Shown: positions 55,370 to 64,000 of the stretch, one piece after another
Position numbering within the stretch: the stretch's first letter is position 1
Layout: each line of letters begins with the position of its first letter
From: Arenibacter sp. ARW7G5Y1
GTDB taxonomy: Bacteria; Bacteroidota; Bacteroidia; Flavobacteriales; Flavobacteriaceae
Length of the DNA: 64,000 nucleotides
Direction: 5' to 3'
Assembly (NCBI RefSeq): GCF_003201775.1
Contig: NZ_QJJZ01000004.1
Location: 216,643 to 280,642 of the forward strand
Notes under the pieces: model-generated
Seen by the model: only the letters and a program-made list of their open reading frames with translations
What the model was told of the DNA's origin: nothing
The model's database searches: none
Program-made: the position numbers and the translations under genes

Positions 55370-56134
55370 TTAAATACCTAAGCCCTGTCCTCCACCAATT
55401 TGGATGGTTTCGGCTGTAATGAAAGCGGCATCTTTACCAGCTAAAAATGAAATTACGGATGCTACCTCTTCAGGTTGTCCTAATCTTCCCAATAAAATAT
55501 TGTTTTTCCAAGAAGCAAAAACTTCGGGCTTGGTAGATTTAATTTCGGTATGGAAAGGAGTATCAATGGTTCCTGGTGATACCGCATTTACTCTAATTCC
55601 ATATTCGGCAAGGTCTTTGGCCAACGCCCTGGTAATGGCATGAACACCTGCTTTGGATGTTCCATAAATCCCTGCTCCGGGTCCACCGGCATTCCAACCC
55701 GCAATGGATGTATAATTAATGATGGTAGGTAGATCTCCTTTTTTTAGATAAGGTATGGCAGCTCTTGAAGCAAAGAATACAGAATCCAAGTTCAAGGCCA
55801 TTACAAATCTGTAAAAATCCGTTGTCATTTCTTCAAACCTGGACCTACCTCCGAGTCCACCTGCATTGTTCACTAGGACATCAATTTTACCGTATTTCTT
55901 ACCAATTTTATTAATGTTGGCTGTTACTTCGTCTTCCTTTGTAACATCAAATCCGTAATACTCGGCAGTGATACCTTCTGCCGTAAGCTCTTTAATTCTT
56001 TTGGCCCCTCCTTCATCATCTATACCGTTCAATACTACTGTGTATCCGTCCTTGCCCAATCTTTTTGCTACTTCGAAACCAATGCCCCCTGTGGCTCCGG
56101 TTATTACTGCTACTTTTCCCTTTGAATTACTCAT
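55370..56134 (-). CDS. Short-chain dehydrogenase/reductase (uronate-type candidate)
   Basis: A 254-residue classical SDR: TGATGGIG cofactor loop (13-20), VLVNNAGGLGG, and active site NYTSIAG ... YGTSKAGV. It ends ETIQIGGGQGLGI. It lies 29 bp after the MFS transporter gene on the same strand, so it is probably cotranscribed. In alginate loci of marine flavobacteria, an SDR reduces the unsaturated uronate DEH to 2-keto-3-deoxygluconate. That role fits this neighbourhood but cannot be proved from sequence. Confidence 0.88.
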   Translation of the reverse strand: MSNSKGKVAVITGATGGIGFEVAKRLGKDGYTVVLNGIDDEGGAKRIKELTAEGITAEYYGFDVTKEDEVTANINKIGKKYGKIDVLVNNAGGLGGRSRFEEMTTDFYRFVMALNLDSVFFASRAAIPYLKKGDLPTIINYTSIAGWNAGGPGAGIYGTSKAGVHAITRALAKDLAEYGIRVNAVSPGTIDTPFHTEIKSTKPEVFASWKNNILLGRLGQPEEVASVISFLAGKDAAFITAETIQIGGGQGLGI

Positions 56135-56163
56135 ATTCCAATTTTTATATTATTAATTTTAAT

Positions 56164-57447
56164 TTATTCTACTGACTTTATATTATTTGCGAAATAATAG
56201 ATAGATCCTACTCCAAGAGGTACAAAAATGGCTATGGCCACAAAAATGGGGGTATATGAAACTTTCGCGATAACTGGCACCAAAAAGTTCATGACAATAA
56301 CTGAAAACACGCCTACCATACCACCTAAACCGGCCAATGACCCTACAGATTTACCGCTAAAAAAGTCGCTGGGCAGGGTTTGGATATTTCCAATGGCAAA
56401 TTGAAATCCGAACAAGACAATAAATACGATCGCAACAAATTTTTCAGGCGTATCCGCAAATAAAATGGTTGCAATAAGGCCTAGGGCCATAATGACCCCG
56501 CCTATGAAAATGGTAGTTTTCCTACCTTTATCAATTGAATTTGTTCTGGAAATTATAACTCCAGAAACGTAGCCGCCTGCAATACTCCCTATGGCCGCAC
56601 CTACATAAGGAACCCAAGCGAACATTCCAACCTCTTTTACATTAAAGCCATACACGTCAAATAGATATATGGGCATCCAACCTACGAATAGCCACCAGAT
56701 AGGTTCCAGGAAAAATCTACTTGCAACGATGGCCCAGGATTCTTTATAGGAAAGTATCTCTTTAAGACTTAATCCTTTTTGATCCTCAGTAGCATTTTGA
56801 TCGGCCAAACTTTGTCCTTCGGAAATATATTTTTGTTCTTCCTCTGTTATCCAAGGATGTTTTTTAGGTCCTGCCTTATTAATTATAAGCCAAGGAATAA
56901 TCCATAAAAGCCCAATGGCCCCCACTATTATAAAGGTAACTTCCCAACCATAGGCCACAAATAGGAGGGCTATTAGGGGTGGGGCTATAACCGATCCAAT
57001 GGAGGCACCGGCATTGAACAACCCTTGGGCAATGGCACGTTCTTTTATGGGAAACCATTCTGCATTACTTTTTACGGCACCAGGCCAGTTTCCTGCTTCT
57101 GACAATCCTAAAGTAGTTCTGAAAAAGGCCAATGATAAAAACCCTCTCACCGTGGAGTGCAATAAGGTGGATAGACTCCAAATACCTATGCTGATTACAT
57201 ATCCAATTCTGGTACCTACCTTATCGAACAGTTTGCCCGAAAATAATTGCCCCAAGGCATAAGCTACCATAAAAATGTTGAGGATGTAGCTATAGTGATC
57301 TTTGGTCAGGCCCAAGGAGTGGGATATGGAACCTTCAACATTTTCATTGCCCCACATAATGGACAAAGCACTTCTGTCTATATAATTAATAACAGTTGCT
57401 AAAAAGATAAGACCGATAATGAACCAACGTAATCCTTTAATTTTCAT
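56164..57447 (-). CDS. MFS transporter, anion:cation symporter family (hexuronate-like)
   Basis: A 427-residue 12-helix major facilitator. It shows ACS-family features: INYIDRSALSIMWGNENVEG, the loop GKLFDKVGTRIGY, RTTLGLSEAGNWPGAVKSNA, EWFPIKERAIAQGLFNAGAS. The helix-4 segment with EAGNWPG is typical of ExuT/GudP-like transporters of hexuronates and sugar acids. It imports a uronate or similar acid by proton symport. It is followed by the SDR and preceded by the GntR/FCD regulator 232 bp away. Confidence 0.92.
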   Translation of the reverse strand: MKIKGLRWFIIGLIFLATVINYIDRSALSIMWGNENVEGSISHSLGLTKDHYSYILNIFMVAYALGQLFSGKLFDKVGTRIGYVISIGIWSLSTLLHSTVRGFLSLAFFRTTLGLSEAGNWPGAVKSNAEWFPIKERAIAQGLFNAGASIGSVIAPPLIALLFVAYGWEVTFIIVGAIGLLWIIPWLIINKAGPKKHPWITEEEQKYISEGQSLADQNATEDQKGLSLKEILSYKESWAIVASRFFLEPIWWLFVGWMPIYLFDVYGFNVKEVGMFAWVPYVGAAIGSIAGGYVSGVIISRTNSIDKGRKTTIFIGGVIMALGLIATILFADTPEKFVAIVFIVLFGFQFAIGNIQTLPSDFFSGKSVGSLAGLGGMVGVFSVIVMNFLVPVIAKVSYTPIFVAIAIFVPLGVGSIYYFANNIKSVE

Positions 57448-57679
57448 AGTATTTTGCTTTGTTATTATTGTTGCTATCTTATTTATAGGCCATAGAAGGT
57501 AAGCGGACGATATATCCGTGCTTTTTAATACTTGAATTAAAGCCGAAAATTTTGGGCGTATTTAATTGGAATTTTATATAACGCCTTCTTTTAGGGTATT
57601 GTTCTAAGTATTGGTTCCCTTCAGATTATTTTATAAAAAGTGATAAAAGTGTGCGATTTTACCACTTCTCAAGTTTAAA

Positions 57680-58387
57680 TTAGTTTTTAATATTATAACA
57701 ATATTGATAGAGCATTTTAAAATGTACTTTCATTTTTTCCTTGGCCAATTGGGGGTCCTGCTTCTTTATGGCCTCATATATATCCCTATGTTCTTGTATA
57801 CCGATAAATGCAATATTCTTATCACATACATGATATTTGGTGAAATTGGTAATGATTTCCGGAGTTATGGTCAACATAAATGTGTTGATGGTACTGTTGC
57901 CACATGCCTTGGCAATTGCCAAGTGGAACAACAGATCTTCCTGTACGGCATTTTCCCCATTTTCCACCTTGGCAGAGTAGGCGTCCAAAGCCTCTTCAAT
58001 TTGTTTTAAATCTTCATCGGTCCTCCTCAATGAGGCCAGCTTAACTGTCTTTAACTCCAATAATATCCTTGTTTCCACCAAAGATTTGAAATCTGCTTTT
58101 TCCAGTCTCAAAATATCGGTGATCATACCATTCATTGCCACGGGGCCAATATCGGCAATAAACGTACCGCTCTGTGGCTTTGATATTAGCAGTCCGTAAA
58201 ATTCCAAGGTCTGTATAGCCTCCCTTACATTGCTTCTGCTCACTTCAAATTTTTCAGAAAGCTTTCTTTCCGAGGGCAACTTGTCTCCTGGTTCCAAGTT
58301 TTTATAATTAATAAAATCCCGGATTTTGGATATAATATCTTTCTGTATTACGTCGTTTTCGTTTTTAGGGAGAATGTCTATTTTCAT
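57680..58387 (-). CDS. GntR-family regulator with FCD domain (FadR/UxuR type)
   Basis: A 235-residue protein starting MKIDILPKNENDVIQKDI. The winged helix is at about 12-75 (DKLPSERKLSEKFEVSRSNV, REAIQTLEFYGLL). The all-helical FCD ligand domain is at about 85-230, with the metal-binding histidines in FHLAIAKACGN and EHRDIYEAI. FCD members bind sugar acids; UxuR and ExuR recognise TTGGT-ACCAA palindromes. Two such boxes in tandem lie 22-46 bp ahead of the start (58409-58433), which implies autoregulation. The same boxes lie before susC. I prefer the start at 58387 because the longer form would overlap the boxes. Confidence 0.92.
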   Translation of the reverse strand: MKIDILPKNENDVIQKDIISKIRDFINYKNLEPGDKLPSERKLSEKFEVSRSNVREAIQTLEFYGLLISKPQSGTFIADIGPVAMNGMITDILRLEKADFKSLVETRILLELKTVKLASLRRTDEDLKQIEEALDAYSAKVENGENAVQEDLLFHLAIAKACGNSTINTFMLTITPEIITNFTKYHVCDKNIAFIGIQEHRDIYEAIKKQDPQLAKEKMKVHFKMLYQYCYNIKN

Positions 58388-58408
58388 TTCTATTTTATAA
58401 GTTCTAAA

Positions 58409-58433
58409 TTGGTTAACCAAATTGGTTGATCAA
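58409..58433. promoter_or_regulatory. Tandem TTGGTNNACCAA boxes before the gntR gene
   Basis: TTGGTTAACCAA (58409-58420, perfect palindrome) and TTGGTTGATCAA (58422-58433, imperfect), period 13 bp. Same design as at 63436-63473. Confidence 0.75.
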
Positions 58434-58594
58434 AATTACACAAAAACAACAGCCGAAAGAAATTTTAAAAATTACGATTCCAAAATATGGGTTTATTTAT
58501 TTCAGTTTTAAGAAATTTACCGGCCAGACCTTAAGCTGGTAAATTCCAATTAAAAAACCAACCGTAATACTTGTTTTTATTATCCTACTTATTT

Positions 58595-59929
58595 TTAGTA
58601 ACCTTCATTTTGTGTTATAACCCCATCGCTTGCAAGAATTTCCGAGTTTGGTATAGGAAACACATTATAGTCACTGCTGATCGTTTCTCCCATTTCTATA
58701 TTTACGGTACCCGTTCTCACCAAATCGAACCATCTATGTCCTTCAAGGGCCAACTCCACTCTTCTTTCGTCTGCTATTGCCTGTCTAACGTCGGCTTGCG
58801 AGCTTACGGTTCCGGTTAAACTATTTAAACCTGCCCTCGTGCGTATTGGATCCAATAATGGAAGTACAGTTGTTGCAGCAACGTTATTTTCGTTCAGTGC
58901 CTCAGCGTACATTAGAATTACATCGGACAATCTAAGGTCTATATAGTCTTGATCCAGGGCCCCGGTATATTTATTACTACCATTCATATTTTCCGTGTCA
59001 ATGGTAAGCGCCTTTCTTAAATCCGTACCTCCACCGGCGGCACTACTGGCGTCAAAGGCGTCAATTAAGCGAGGATCCAAGGGCGTGAGCGATTTTGTAT
59101 CGGCCCCGCTAAACCATCCTACAAAGGTGGTGGCAGATCCGTATGCGTTTGGAACCGAGGTTGATAATGGGGTAGCAAAAATGATTTCTGAATTACCATC
59201 CACTACCACGTTGGCAAAGTTGCTTTCCAAAGTAATCCCTGCAGCCGCTGCACTATTAACAACAGCTCCAAGCGTTGTTGCAGCTTCGGTAAAATTACCT
59301 CTATATAGGTATACTTTTCCGAGAAAAGCCTGAGCTGCTATTTTGGATGCGCGCCCACTGGTCAATCCAGAGTTATCCAATCCAGCTATAGCGTCTTGAA
59401 AGTCGGGAATGATTACATTATTGTACACATCTGCAGCTGGTTGCCTTGTTAAAATGGACAAATCGGATGGACTGGGGGCAGGGGATAAATTGACGGTGAC
59501 ATCACCAAAAACCATTACCAATTTGAAGTAGGACAAGGCCCTAAGAAATTTTGCCTCGGCTATCTCAGTGGCATCAGTTGAATTATCAATGACATTGTTG
59601 GTACTTAAGATCGCCTTGTATAAATTGCTATAGAAAGGTCTAAAGAATTGCTCTACCAAATCCAAACCACCCAAATCTGCATTGTATGTGTCAAATGCCG
59701 TATACGGGCTTTCCAGCATCAACATATTGTCGGCCCTGAAGTCGCCCATCACCCCTAGTGGTGTTGAACCACCGGATTGATAGTAATACGCTGCATTTAA
59801 AACGGGTCCAAATTCCTCCAAAGCACTGGATTCAAGTAATAAGGGCGGCGTTTGGTCCAAATCGTTGTCACAGGCTGTTATCAACAACACGGACACTATT
59901 GCTAGATATATAGTTTTCATTTTTTTCAT
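58595..59929 (-). CDS. susD: SusD/RagB-family glycan-binding lipoprotein
   Basis: A 444-residue lipoprotein (signal ending LLITAC, cysteine 20) with SusD-like helices and TPR-like units: YKAILSTNNVIDNSTDATEI, AKFLRALSYFKLVMVFGDV, GRASKIAAQAFLGKVYLYRG. The C-terminal family motif is RRVELALEGHRWFDLVRTG. It binds glycan at the cell surface and forms the lid of the SusC transporter. The gene starts 10 bp after susC. The ligand is not determinable, but linked genes point to uronate-containing glycans. Confidence 0.95.
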   Translation of the reverse strand: MKKMKTIYLAIVSVLLITACDNDLDQTPPLLLESSALEEFGPVLNAAYYYQSGGSTPLGVMGDFRADNMLMLESPYTAFDTYNADLGGLDLVEQFFRPFYSNLYKAILSTNNVIDNSTDATEIAEAKFLRALSYFKLVMVFGDVTVNLSPAPSPSDLSILTRQPAADVYNNVIIPDFQDAIAGLDNSGLTSGRASKIAAQAFLGKVYLYRGNFTEAATTLGAVVNSAAAAGITLESNFANVVVDGNSEIIFATPLSTSVPNAYGSATTFVGWFSGADTKSLTPLDPRLIDAFDASSAAGGGTDLRKALTIDTENMNGSNKYTGALDQDYIDLRLSDVILMYAEALNENNVAATTVLPLLDPIRTRAGLNSLTGTVSSQADVRQAIADERRVELALEGHRWFDLVRTGTVNIEMGETISSDYNVFPIPNSEILASDGVITQNEGY

Positions 59930-59939
59930 GATTTCTTAA

Positions 59940-62900
59940 TTAAAAATTTACATTTATACCCAAGGTAAAACTTCTTACTATAGGGCTTGCACCTTCCTGG
60001 TATCCGTAGGTGGTTGGACCCGCATAACCGGAATTTTCAATCTCTACACCTTCAGGGTTGAACGAGGTATAATTATCTGCCATTATATACAACAAATTGG
60101 TAGCTGCCAGGTAAATTCTCATAGAACTTAAGCCTATTTTATCGGTTAAATCCGAATTAAGGGTATATCCTAAAGTAAGGTTTCTCAAGGCTGCAAACGA
60201 GGCATCTTGGATCCCTGAACCATGTGCATTCCTGGTCTCCTGATAAAACTTGCCACTGGCATCGGCAATACCGTCATCATTGGCATCAAAACTGGATTTT
60301 AATCTCCCGCCAAATTGTGATTTCCAGTAAATTGGATCGATATTGTAAAGTTCTGCTCCCTGTGACCCTTGGAATTGGAAGGAGAAATCAAAATTCCTGA
60401 TGTTCATTGAACTTGAAAGTCCCCAATAAAAATCAGGTGTTGCGGATCCCAACTTTACATAATCTTCCTCATAGGTAATTTCACCATCACCGTTTTGGTC
60501 TACAACATACCATTCCCCGCTACCGTATCCAACGCCTCTGGAGGGATCTGACATATGTATCGTTTCAACCTCACCAGTTACTTCATACCCCCACATTTCA
60601 CCAATTTCACCTCCTACATAGTTTCTAAACTCTGGACCTCTACCACTTGGACCACCGTAAATTTGCCTGGGCAGTTCGGTCAGTTCCCCTAGACTGGTAA
60701 TTTCCGATTTGGCAGTTGATACATTGGCATTGATATTCCAAGAGAAGTTTTCATTGGAAACTATTTTTGTATTAAGTTCAATTTCCAAACCGGAACTGGT
60801 TACATCACCACGATTAAGTTTTATGGCAGGAGTTCCAAGAACTTCTGAAACACTTTGATTGATCAACATATCTTTTACATCAGAGGTATAATAGTCTACA
60901 CTCAATCTGATACGGTTATTTATAAACCCTGTATCAAGACCATAGTTGGTCTCTTTATTGGTTTGCCACGTTAAATCCGGGTTTGCGATATCCTCAGGAA
61001 TTAGAAAACCTGTGCCATAAGCGGTGGGTGAGGTACCCAAAATGCTTAATGAATTATATGAACCCAAGAATGAAGCTGTTCCCAAAGAACCAGTACTAAA
61101 CCTCAGTTTAAATAGGCTAAACGTATCACGATCTCCGAAGAAAGATTCATTGTGAATATTCCAGCCTAAGGATAGTGCTGGGAAAACTGCGTATTTTTCA
61201 TTGGCTCCAAATCGTGAATCACCGTCCCTCCTAATGGATGCCGAGAGTAGATAACGATCATCAAATGCATAGGCTATTCTTCCAAAAAATCCATTTCTTG
61301 ATTGGGTTTCATCAATCTCATTGGTTATAACATCTGCAGGGTCGAAAAAATCATAATTTAAAGGCAGGCCAAATGGTACATTTGTTCCATTGTTTACAAT
61401 TCCCTTGTAATAGGTATTTACAAACTCCATTCCAGCAACGGCAGAGATGTCGTGCTTCTCTGCAAGTACTTTTGCATAACTCAGGGTAGTTGTACTTAAT
61501 ACGGTGGATTTTTTAATATTGGATATGTCCAACTCTGTTTGATTGGAACGTTGTTGACCATCCGATAATATTCCATGGTATTCGTAGGTCTGTGTGTCTT
61601 CCAGATCTGCTCCAAAAACTGTTTTTATATTCAGCCCATTTATAATTTCATATTGCAAATAAGAACTTACATTTCCAAAATAGGTCTTTTTCCATCTTCT
61701 GGAATTGTCAAACTTAGCGGCAACACCTGCATCTCCTGTTCCTCCAATACCGTTTTGATTTCGGCCGTATTGCCAATCGTGGACTACATCACCGGGTTGC
61801 AGGTCATAGATACTTGTAGGGTCCAGACCGATACCTCTATAATCCTGGTCAAACGATCTACCTATGTTATTTCCAGTAAATCCAGAATCGAATAAGGCCT
61901 GTCTATTACGATCCAATTGCTGAACGAAATCAATTGAGGCTTGCGTATGGTATATAGGACTAATGCTATATGATCTTAAAAGATCCCTCATTTCCCAAGG
62001 AACAATATCTTGTTTTCCATAATAACCATTCATGCTCAACCCGGCCTTTAACTTGGAACCCAAGTTGGCATCTAGGTTCATACGTCCGTTATACCTTTCA
62101 TAGCCTTGCCCTTTTACGATACCATCGGTTTTTAAGTAACCAATTGAAGCAAAGGCCTTTAGGTTTTCGGACCCGCCGCTCACACTGAAATCATGATTGG
62201 TTGTACTACCATTTTTGAAAAGCCAGTCTTCTATACTTACCACATCGGGCGCATTGGCGTATGCATCCAGTCTGTAAGCCAATAACCCTGGGTCGGTTTC
62301 GGAAAGATCATAAGCACTGGTCTGTAACTCTTTGGCCCATTCTCCTGCTGTCTTAAGCATTTCGATGTCCTTCACATACTTGCTTGAGGTACTTGCATAG
62401 GAATTATAACTAAAATTAACTTTGCCCGATTTTCCTTTTTTGGTAGTTACCAGAATAACACCGTTGGCACCTAAAGAACCATAAATAGCGGCAGAAGCTG
62501 CATCTTTTAATACCTCTAGACTTTCTATATCGTTGGGGTTAACGGTGGCCAAATTGCCTGAAATTGGATAACCATCCACAACAATTAGTGGTCCCGAATC
62601 ACCGGAAACAGAAGAGGCCGCCCTTATTTGGATTTTTGGATCCGCACCAGGTTCTCCACTTTGATTTTGAATCCTCACTCCAGATAACTTACCTGCCAAA
62701 GCATCATCCACACGGGCAACTTGAACAGCAGCAACTTCATCTCCACCTACTTTTGCCACCGCTCCGGTTAGGTGCGATTTTTTAATGGTACCATATCCAA
62801 CTACCACTACCTCATCAAGTTGACTTGCGTCTTCTTGCAGGGTGATATTTAATTGTTCTTGATTTGTAATAGTTATGGATTGGGTAACATATCCCAAAGA

Positions 62901-63122
62901 TGAAAATTGTAATACGTCCCCATTTTTTATCATAATTTGATAATTTCCATCAAAGTCGGTTGCCGTTCCAGTGGTAGTATTGGCAATAATTACGTTCACT
63001 CCGGGCACTGGGACCATGGCAGCATCGGTTACCGTTCCGGACAGCGTACGACCATCTTGGGCGAACAGTGCAATATTGAATAACAATACTACTGTTAGAA
63101 TTAAATTAGTTTTGAATTTCAT
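59940..63122 (-). CDS. susC: SusC/RagA-family TonB-dependent transporter
   Basis: A 1060-residue outer-membrane protein: signal peptide 1-22 (MKFKTNLILTVVLLFNIALF), carboxypeptidase-like regulatory domain about 26-105 (LSGTVTDAAMVPVPGVNVII), TonB box region DEVVVVGYGTIKKSHLTGAV, plug about 118-235, and barrel ending SPIVRSFTLGINVNF. It is full length for SusC. It imports oligosaccharides captured with SusD, powered by TonB. Upstream, three tandem FCD-type operator boxes and a TATATTTG promoter element lie about 315-355 bp from the start. The leader contains two hairpins or an opposing small RNA. Confidence 0.96.
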   Translation of the reverse strand: MKFKTNLILTVVLLFNIALFAQDGRTLSGTVTDAAMVPVPGVNVIIANTTTGTATDFDGNYQIMIKNGDVLQFSSLGYVTQSITITNQEQLNITLQEDASQLDEVVVVGYGTIKKSHLTGAVAKVGGDEVAAVQVARVDDALAGKLSGVRIQNQSGEPGADPKIQIRAASSVSGDSGPLIVVDGYPISGNLATVNPNDIESLEVLKDAASAAIYGSLGANGVILVTTKKGKSGKVNFSYNSYASTSSKYVKDIEMLKTAGEWAKELQTSAYDLSETDPGLLAYRLDAYANAPDVVSIEDWLFKNGSTTNHDFSVSGGSENLKAFASIGYLKTDGIVKGQGYERYNGRMNLDANLGSKLKAGLSMNGYYGKQDIVPWEMRDLLRSYSISPIYHTQASIDFVQQLDRNRQALFDSGFTGNNIGRSFDQDYRGIGLDPTSIYDLQPGDVVHDWQYGRNQNGIGGTGDAGVAAKFDNSRRWKKTYFGNVSSYLQYEIINGLNIKTVFGADLEDTQTYEYHGILSDGQQRSNQTELDISNIKKSTVLSTTTLSYAKVLAEKHDISAVAGMEFVNTYYKGIVNNGTNVPFGLPLNYDFFDPADVITNEIDETQSRNGFFGRIAYAFDDRYLLSASIRRDGDSRFGANEKYAVFPALSLGWNIHNESFFGDRDTFSLFKLRFSTGSLGTASFLGSYNSLSILGTSPTAYGTGFLIPEDIANPDLTWQTNKETNYGLDTGFINNRIRLSVDYYTSDVKDMLINQSVSEVLGTPAIKLNRGDVTSSGLEIELNTKIVSNENFSWNINANVSTAKSEITSLGELTELPRQIYGGPSGRGPEFRNYVGGEIGEMWGYEVTGEVETIHMSDPSRGVGYGSGEWYVVDQNGDGEITYEEDYVKLGSATPDFYWGLSSSMNIRNFDFSFQFQGSQGAELYNIDPIYWKSQFGGRLKSSFDANDDGIADASGKFYQETRNAHGSGIQDASFAALRNLTLGYTLNSDLTDKIGLSSMRIYLAATNLLYIMADNYTSFNPEGVEIENSGYAGPTTYGYQEGASPIVRSFTLGINVNF

Positions 63123-63262
63123 TAGTGATTTAATTAAGTTAGTAACAAGTGATTAAAAATGGCTCATTGTCCATTGGTTCCTAATTATGTGATTTTTTCA
63201 CATTAAGTCCTTCAACTTACTTAAACACATTACTGCACTAATATTAAATGAAATTGTTTAGT

Positions 63263-63370
63263 TTTGCAGTAGATATGCTTATAGTAATATTTGCATGTTT
63301 GGGTATTACTTCCCTTCAGAACGAAGTAATCTTTTTACAAAAGGATGGGTGTGCGCCCGTCCTTTTTTTT
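63263..63370 (+). ncRNA. Candidate small RNA divergent from susC
   Basis: TTTG at 63263-63266 and AATATTTG at 63286-63293 with a 19-bp spacer match the Bacteroidota promoter with one mismatch. A transcript starting near 63300 would fold ATTACTTC (63305-63312) with GAAGTAAT (63323-63330). It would end at a terminator AAAGGATGGG ... CCCGTCCTTT plus a T run (63340-63370). The length would be about 70 nt. No plus-strand gene lies upstream that would need this terminator. Alternatively, both hairpins belong to the long susC leader read the other way, where the second stem has a C-A mismatch. Confidence 0.45.
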
Positions 63371-63435
63371 GTCTAATCCTTTAATCTGTTTTTTAAGTGT
63401 TTTTCTATAAGCATGTTCCTATCGTTATTGGTTTT

Positions 63436-63473
63436 TTGGTAAACCAAACTGGTAAACCAAATTGGTTTACCAA
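63436..63473. promoter_or_regulatory. Triple TTGGTNNACCAA operator array before susC
   Basis: TTGGTAAACCAA (63436-63447), CTGGTAAACCAA (63449-63460) and TTGGTTTACCAA (63462-63473), each offset by 13 bp. The half-sites match those before the GntR/FCD gene and the UxuR/ExuR-type consensus. The array touches the TATATTTG box at 63471-63478 on the minus strand, which fits repression of susC. Confidence 0.8.
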
Positions 63474-63478
63474 ATATA
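63471..63478 (-). promoter_or_regulatory. Probable susC promoter -7 element
   Basis: TATATTTG on the minus strand. If used, the susC leader is about 340 nt. The -33 element is weak. It overlaps the last operator box by three bases. Confidence 0.45.
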
Positions 63479-63585
63479 TGTTATTTAATTGTTAATTAAA
63501 AATTTAATTACAATTTTAGAGTGTTAAAATTTTATATCTGCTAATTGTAGGTTGTAAAAATTGGCAATTTCGTAATTGGTCTCTT

Positions 63586-64000
63586 TTAAGAAAAGGCGAG
63601 TCCACCGTTAATATCGATGTTGGCCCCTGTAATAAAGGAAGTTTCTGAAGATGCAAGGCAAGCCACGGTATTGGCAATTTCCTCTGCCGATCCTTCCCTT
63701 CGAAGTGGGGTCATTCCTGCTACTTTCTCCCTTACGTCATCGGTAGTGAAGGTATCATGAAAGGTGGTGGCGATCATACCGGGACAAAGAGCATTTACCC
63801 GAATGTTTTTCGGGCCTACCTCTTTGGCCAGTCCCCTTGTAAAGGTCATGATGGCCCCTTTGGAGGTTGCATAGGCTATGGATCCTCCGCCTCCGCCATC
63901 CCTACCGGCCTGGGAGGCTATATTTACGATGGAGGCCCCAGATTTCATATGGGGCAACACTGCTTGTGTTACCAAGAAGGTAGAATTAAGATTTAACTTA
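63586..64000 (-). CDS. Short-chain dehydrogenase/reductase (partial, runs off right edge)
   Basis: The open frame continues to the window edge (138 residues visible), so the N-terminus with the cofactor loop is missing. Visible parts are [20 protein letters not shown], the active site IVNIASQAG and [20 protein letters not shown], then [19 protein letters not shown], ending [15 protein letters not shown]. This is a typical SDR C-terminal half. It is the second SDR in the island and probably acts on a sugar acid intermediate. The TTG at 63975 is internal, not the real start. Confidence 0.9.
   Translation of the reverse strand, partial: KLNLNSTFLVTQAVLPHMKSGASIVNIASQAGRDGGGGGSIAYATSKGAIMTFTRGLAKEVGPKNIRVNALCPGMIATTFHDTFTTDDVREKVAGMTPLRREGSAEEIANTVACLASSETSFITGANIDINGGLAFS

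Larger units (their letters stand above)
63123..63585. other. Regulatory region upstream of susC
   Basis: It contains the operator array at 63436-63473, a minus-strand promoter element at 63471-63478, and a candidate plus-strand small RNA at about 63300-63370. No protein-coding gene. Confidence 0.6.

Noticed and set aside
55370-56134. Firm assignment as alginate-pathway DEH reductase
   Set aside because: SDR substrate cannot be decided from the visible motifs, and no alginate lyase is in the window. Left as a generic SDR with a suggestion.

Overview
The window looks like chromosome from a marine, polysaccharide-degrading member of the Flavobacteriaceae (Bacteroidota). The evidence is a SusC/SusD pair, a divergent ECF sigma / FecR pair, type IX secretion and gliding-type C-terminal domains, a PorP/SprF protein, two sulfatases, GH92 enzymes, TAnnTTTG-type promoters, and a tmRNA with the tag GENNYALAA. 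Genus level (Zobellia, Maribacter or Arenibacter type) is only a guess.

Layout. 1-5.8 kb: a FecR anti-sigma gene running off the left edge, a divergent ECF sigma factor, a LacI regulator, a decayed GH92 alpha-mannosidase and an intact GH92. 6.2-13 kb: an operon of an outer-membrane barrel protein, a giant LRR/Calx-beta/TSP3 protein with a type IX sorting domain, and an FN3 lipoprotein. 13.6-17.4 kb: a choice-of-anchor-D lipoprotein, a PAS-LuxR regulator and an alpha/beta hydrolase. 17.6-21.3 kb: a PorP/SprF protein with its gliding-type repeat adhesin. 22-23.8 kb: a Crp-like regulator, tmRNA and several palindromic repeats. 23.8-36.5 kb: mostly housekeeping and metabolic genes (LYS1-like dehydrogenase, kdsA, typA/bipA, ROK glucokinase) mixed with two sulfatases. 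36.8-50.7 kb: a ThuA/sugar-dehydrogenase/cytochrome fusion, a LytS/LytTR pair, an acidic repeat protein, ftsE, a TPR protein with a plugless barrel, an OmpA protein and a cold-shock protein.

51.1-64 kb is a carbohydrate catabolic island. It holds a SIS-domain protein facing a tight three-gene operon (PFK-A-type kinase with PPi-enzyme signatures, KDPG-type aldolase, Nramp-fold transporter). Next come an SDR, an ACS-family MFS transporter, a GntR/FCD regulator, SusD, SusC and a second SDR running off the right edge. The FCD regulator and susC both carry tandem TTGGTNNACCAA boxes at 13-bp period, so they probably form one regulon. The MFS/FCD/SDR/KDPG-aldolase set suggests uronate (for example alginate-derived) catabolism, but no lyase or PfkB-type KDG kinase is in view.

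The most unusual item is the Nramp-like protein. Both metal-binding motifs are lost (DPGN is GTGS, MPH is AAA), and it is cotranscribed with a sugar-acid aldolase and a PFK homologue. It may be an Nramp-fold transporter with a non-metal, carbohydrate-linked substrate. Other notable points are the GH92 relic, a candidate small RNA next to susC, a tmRNA-end duplication, a Nudix-like domain without its catalytic glutamates, and shared operator-like palindromes for the LacI and LuxR regulators.
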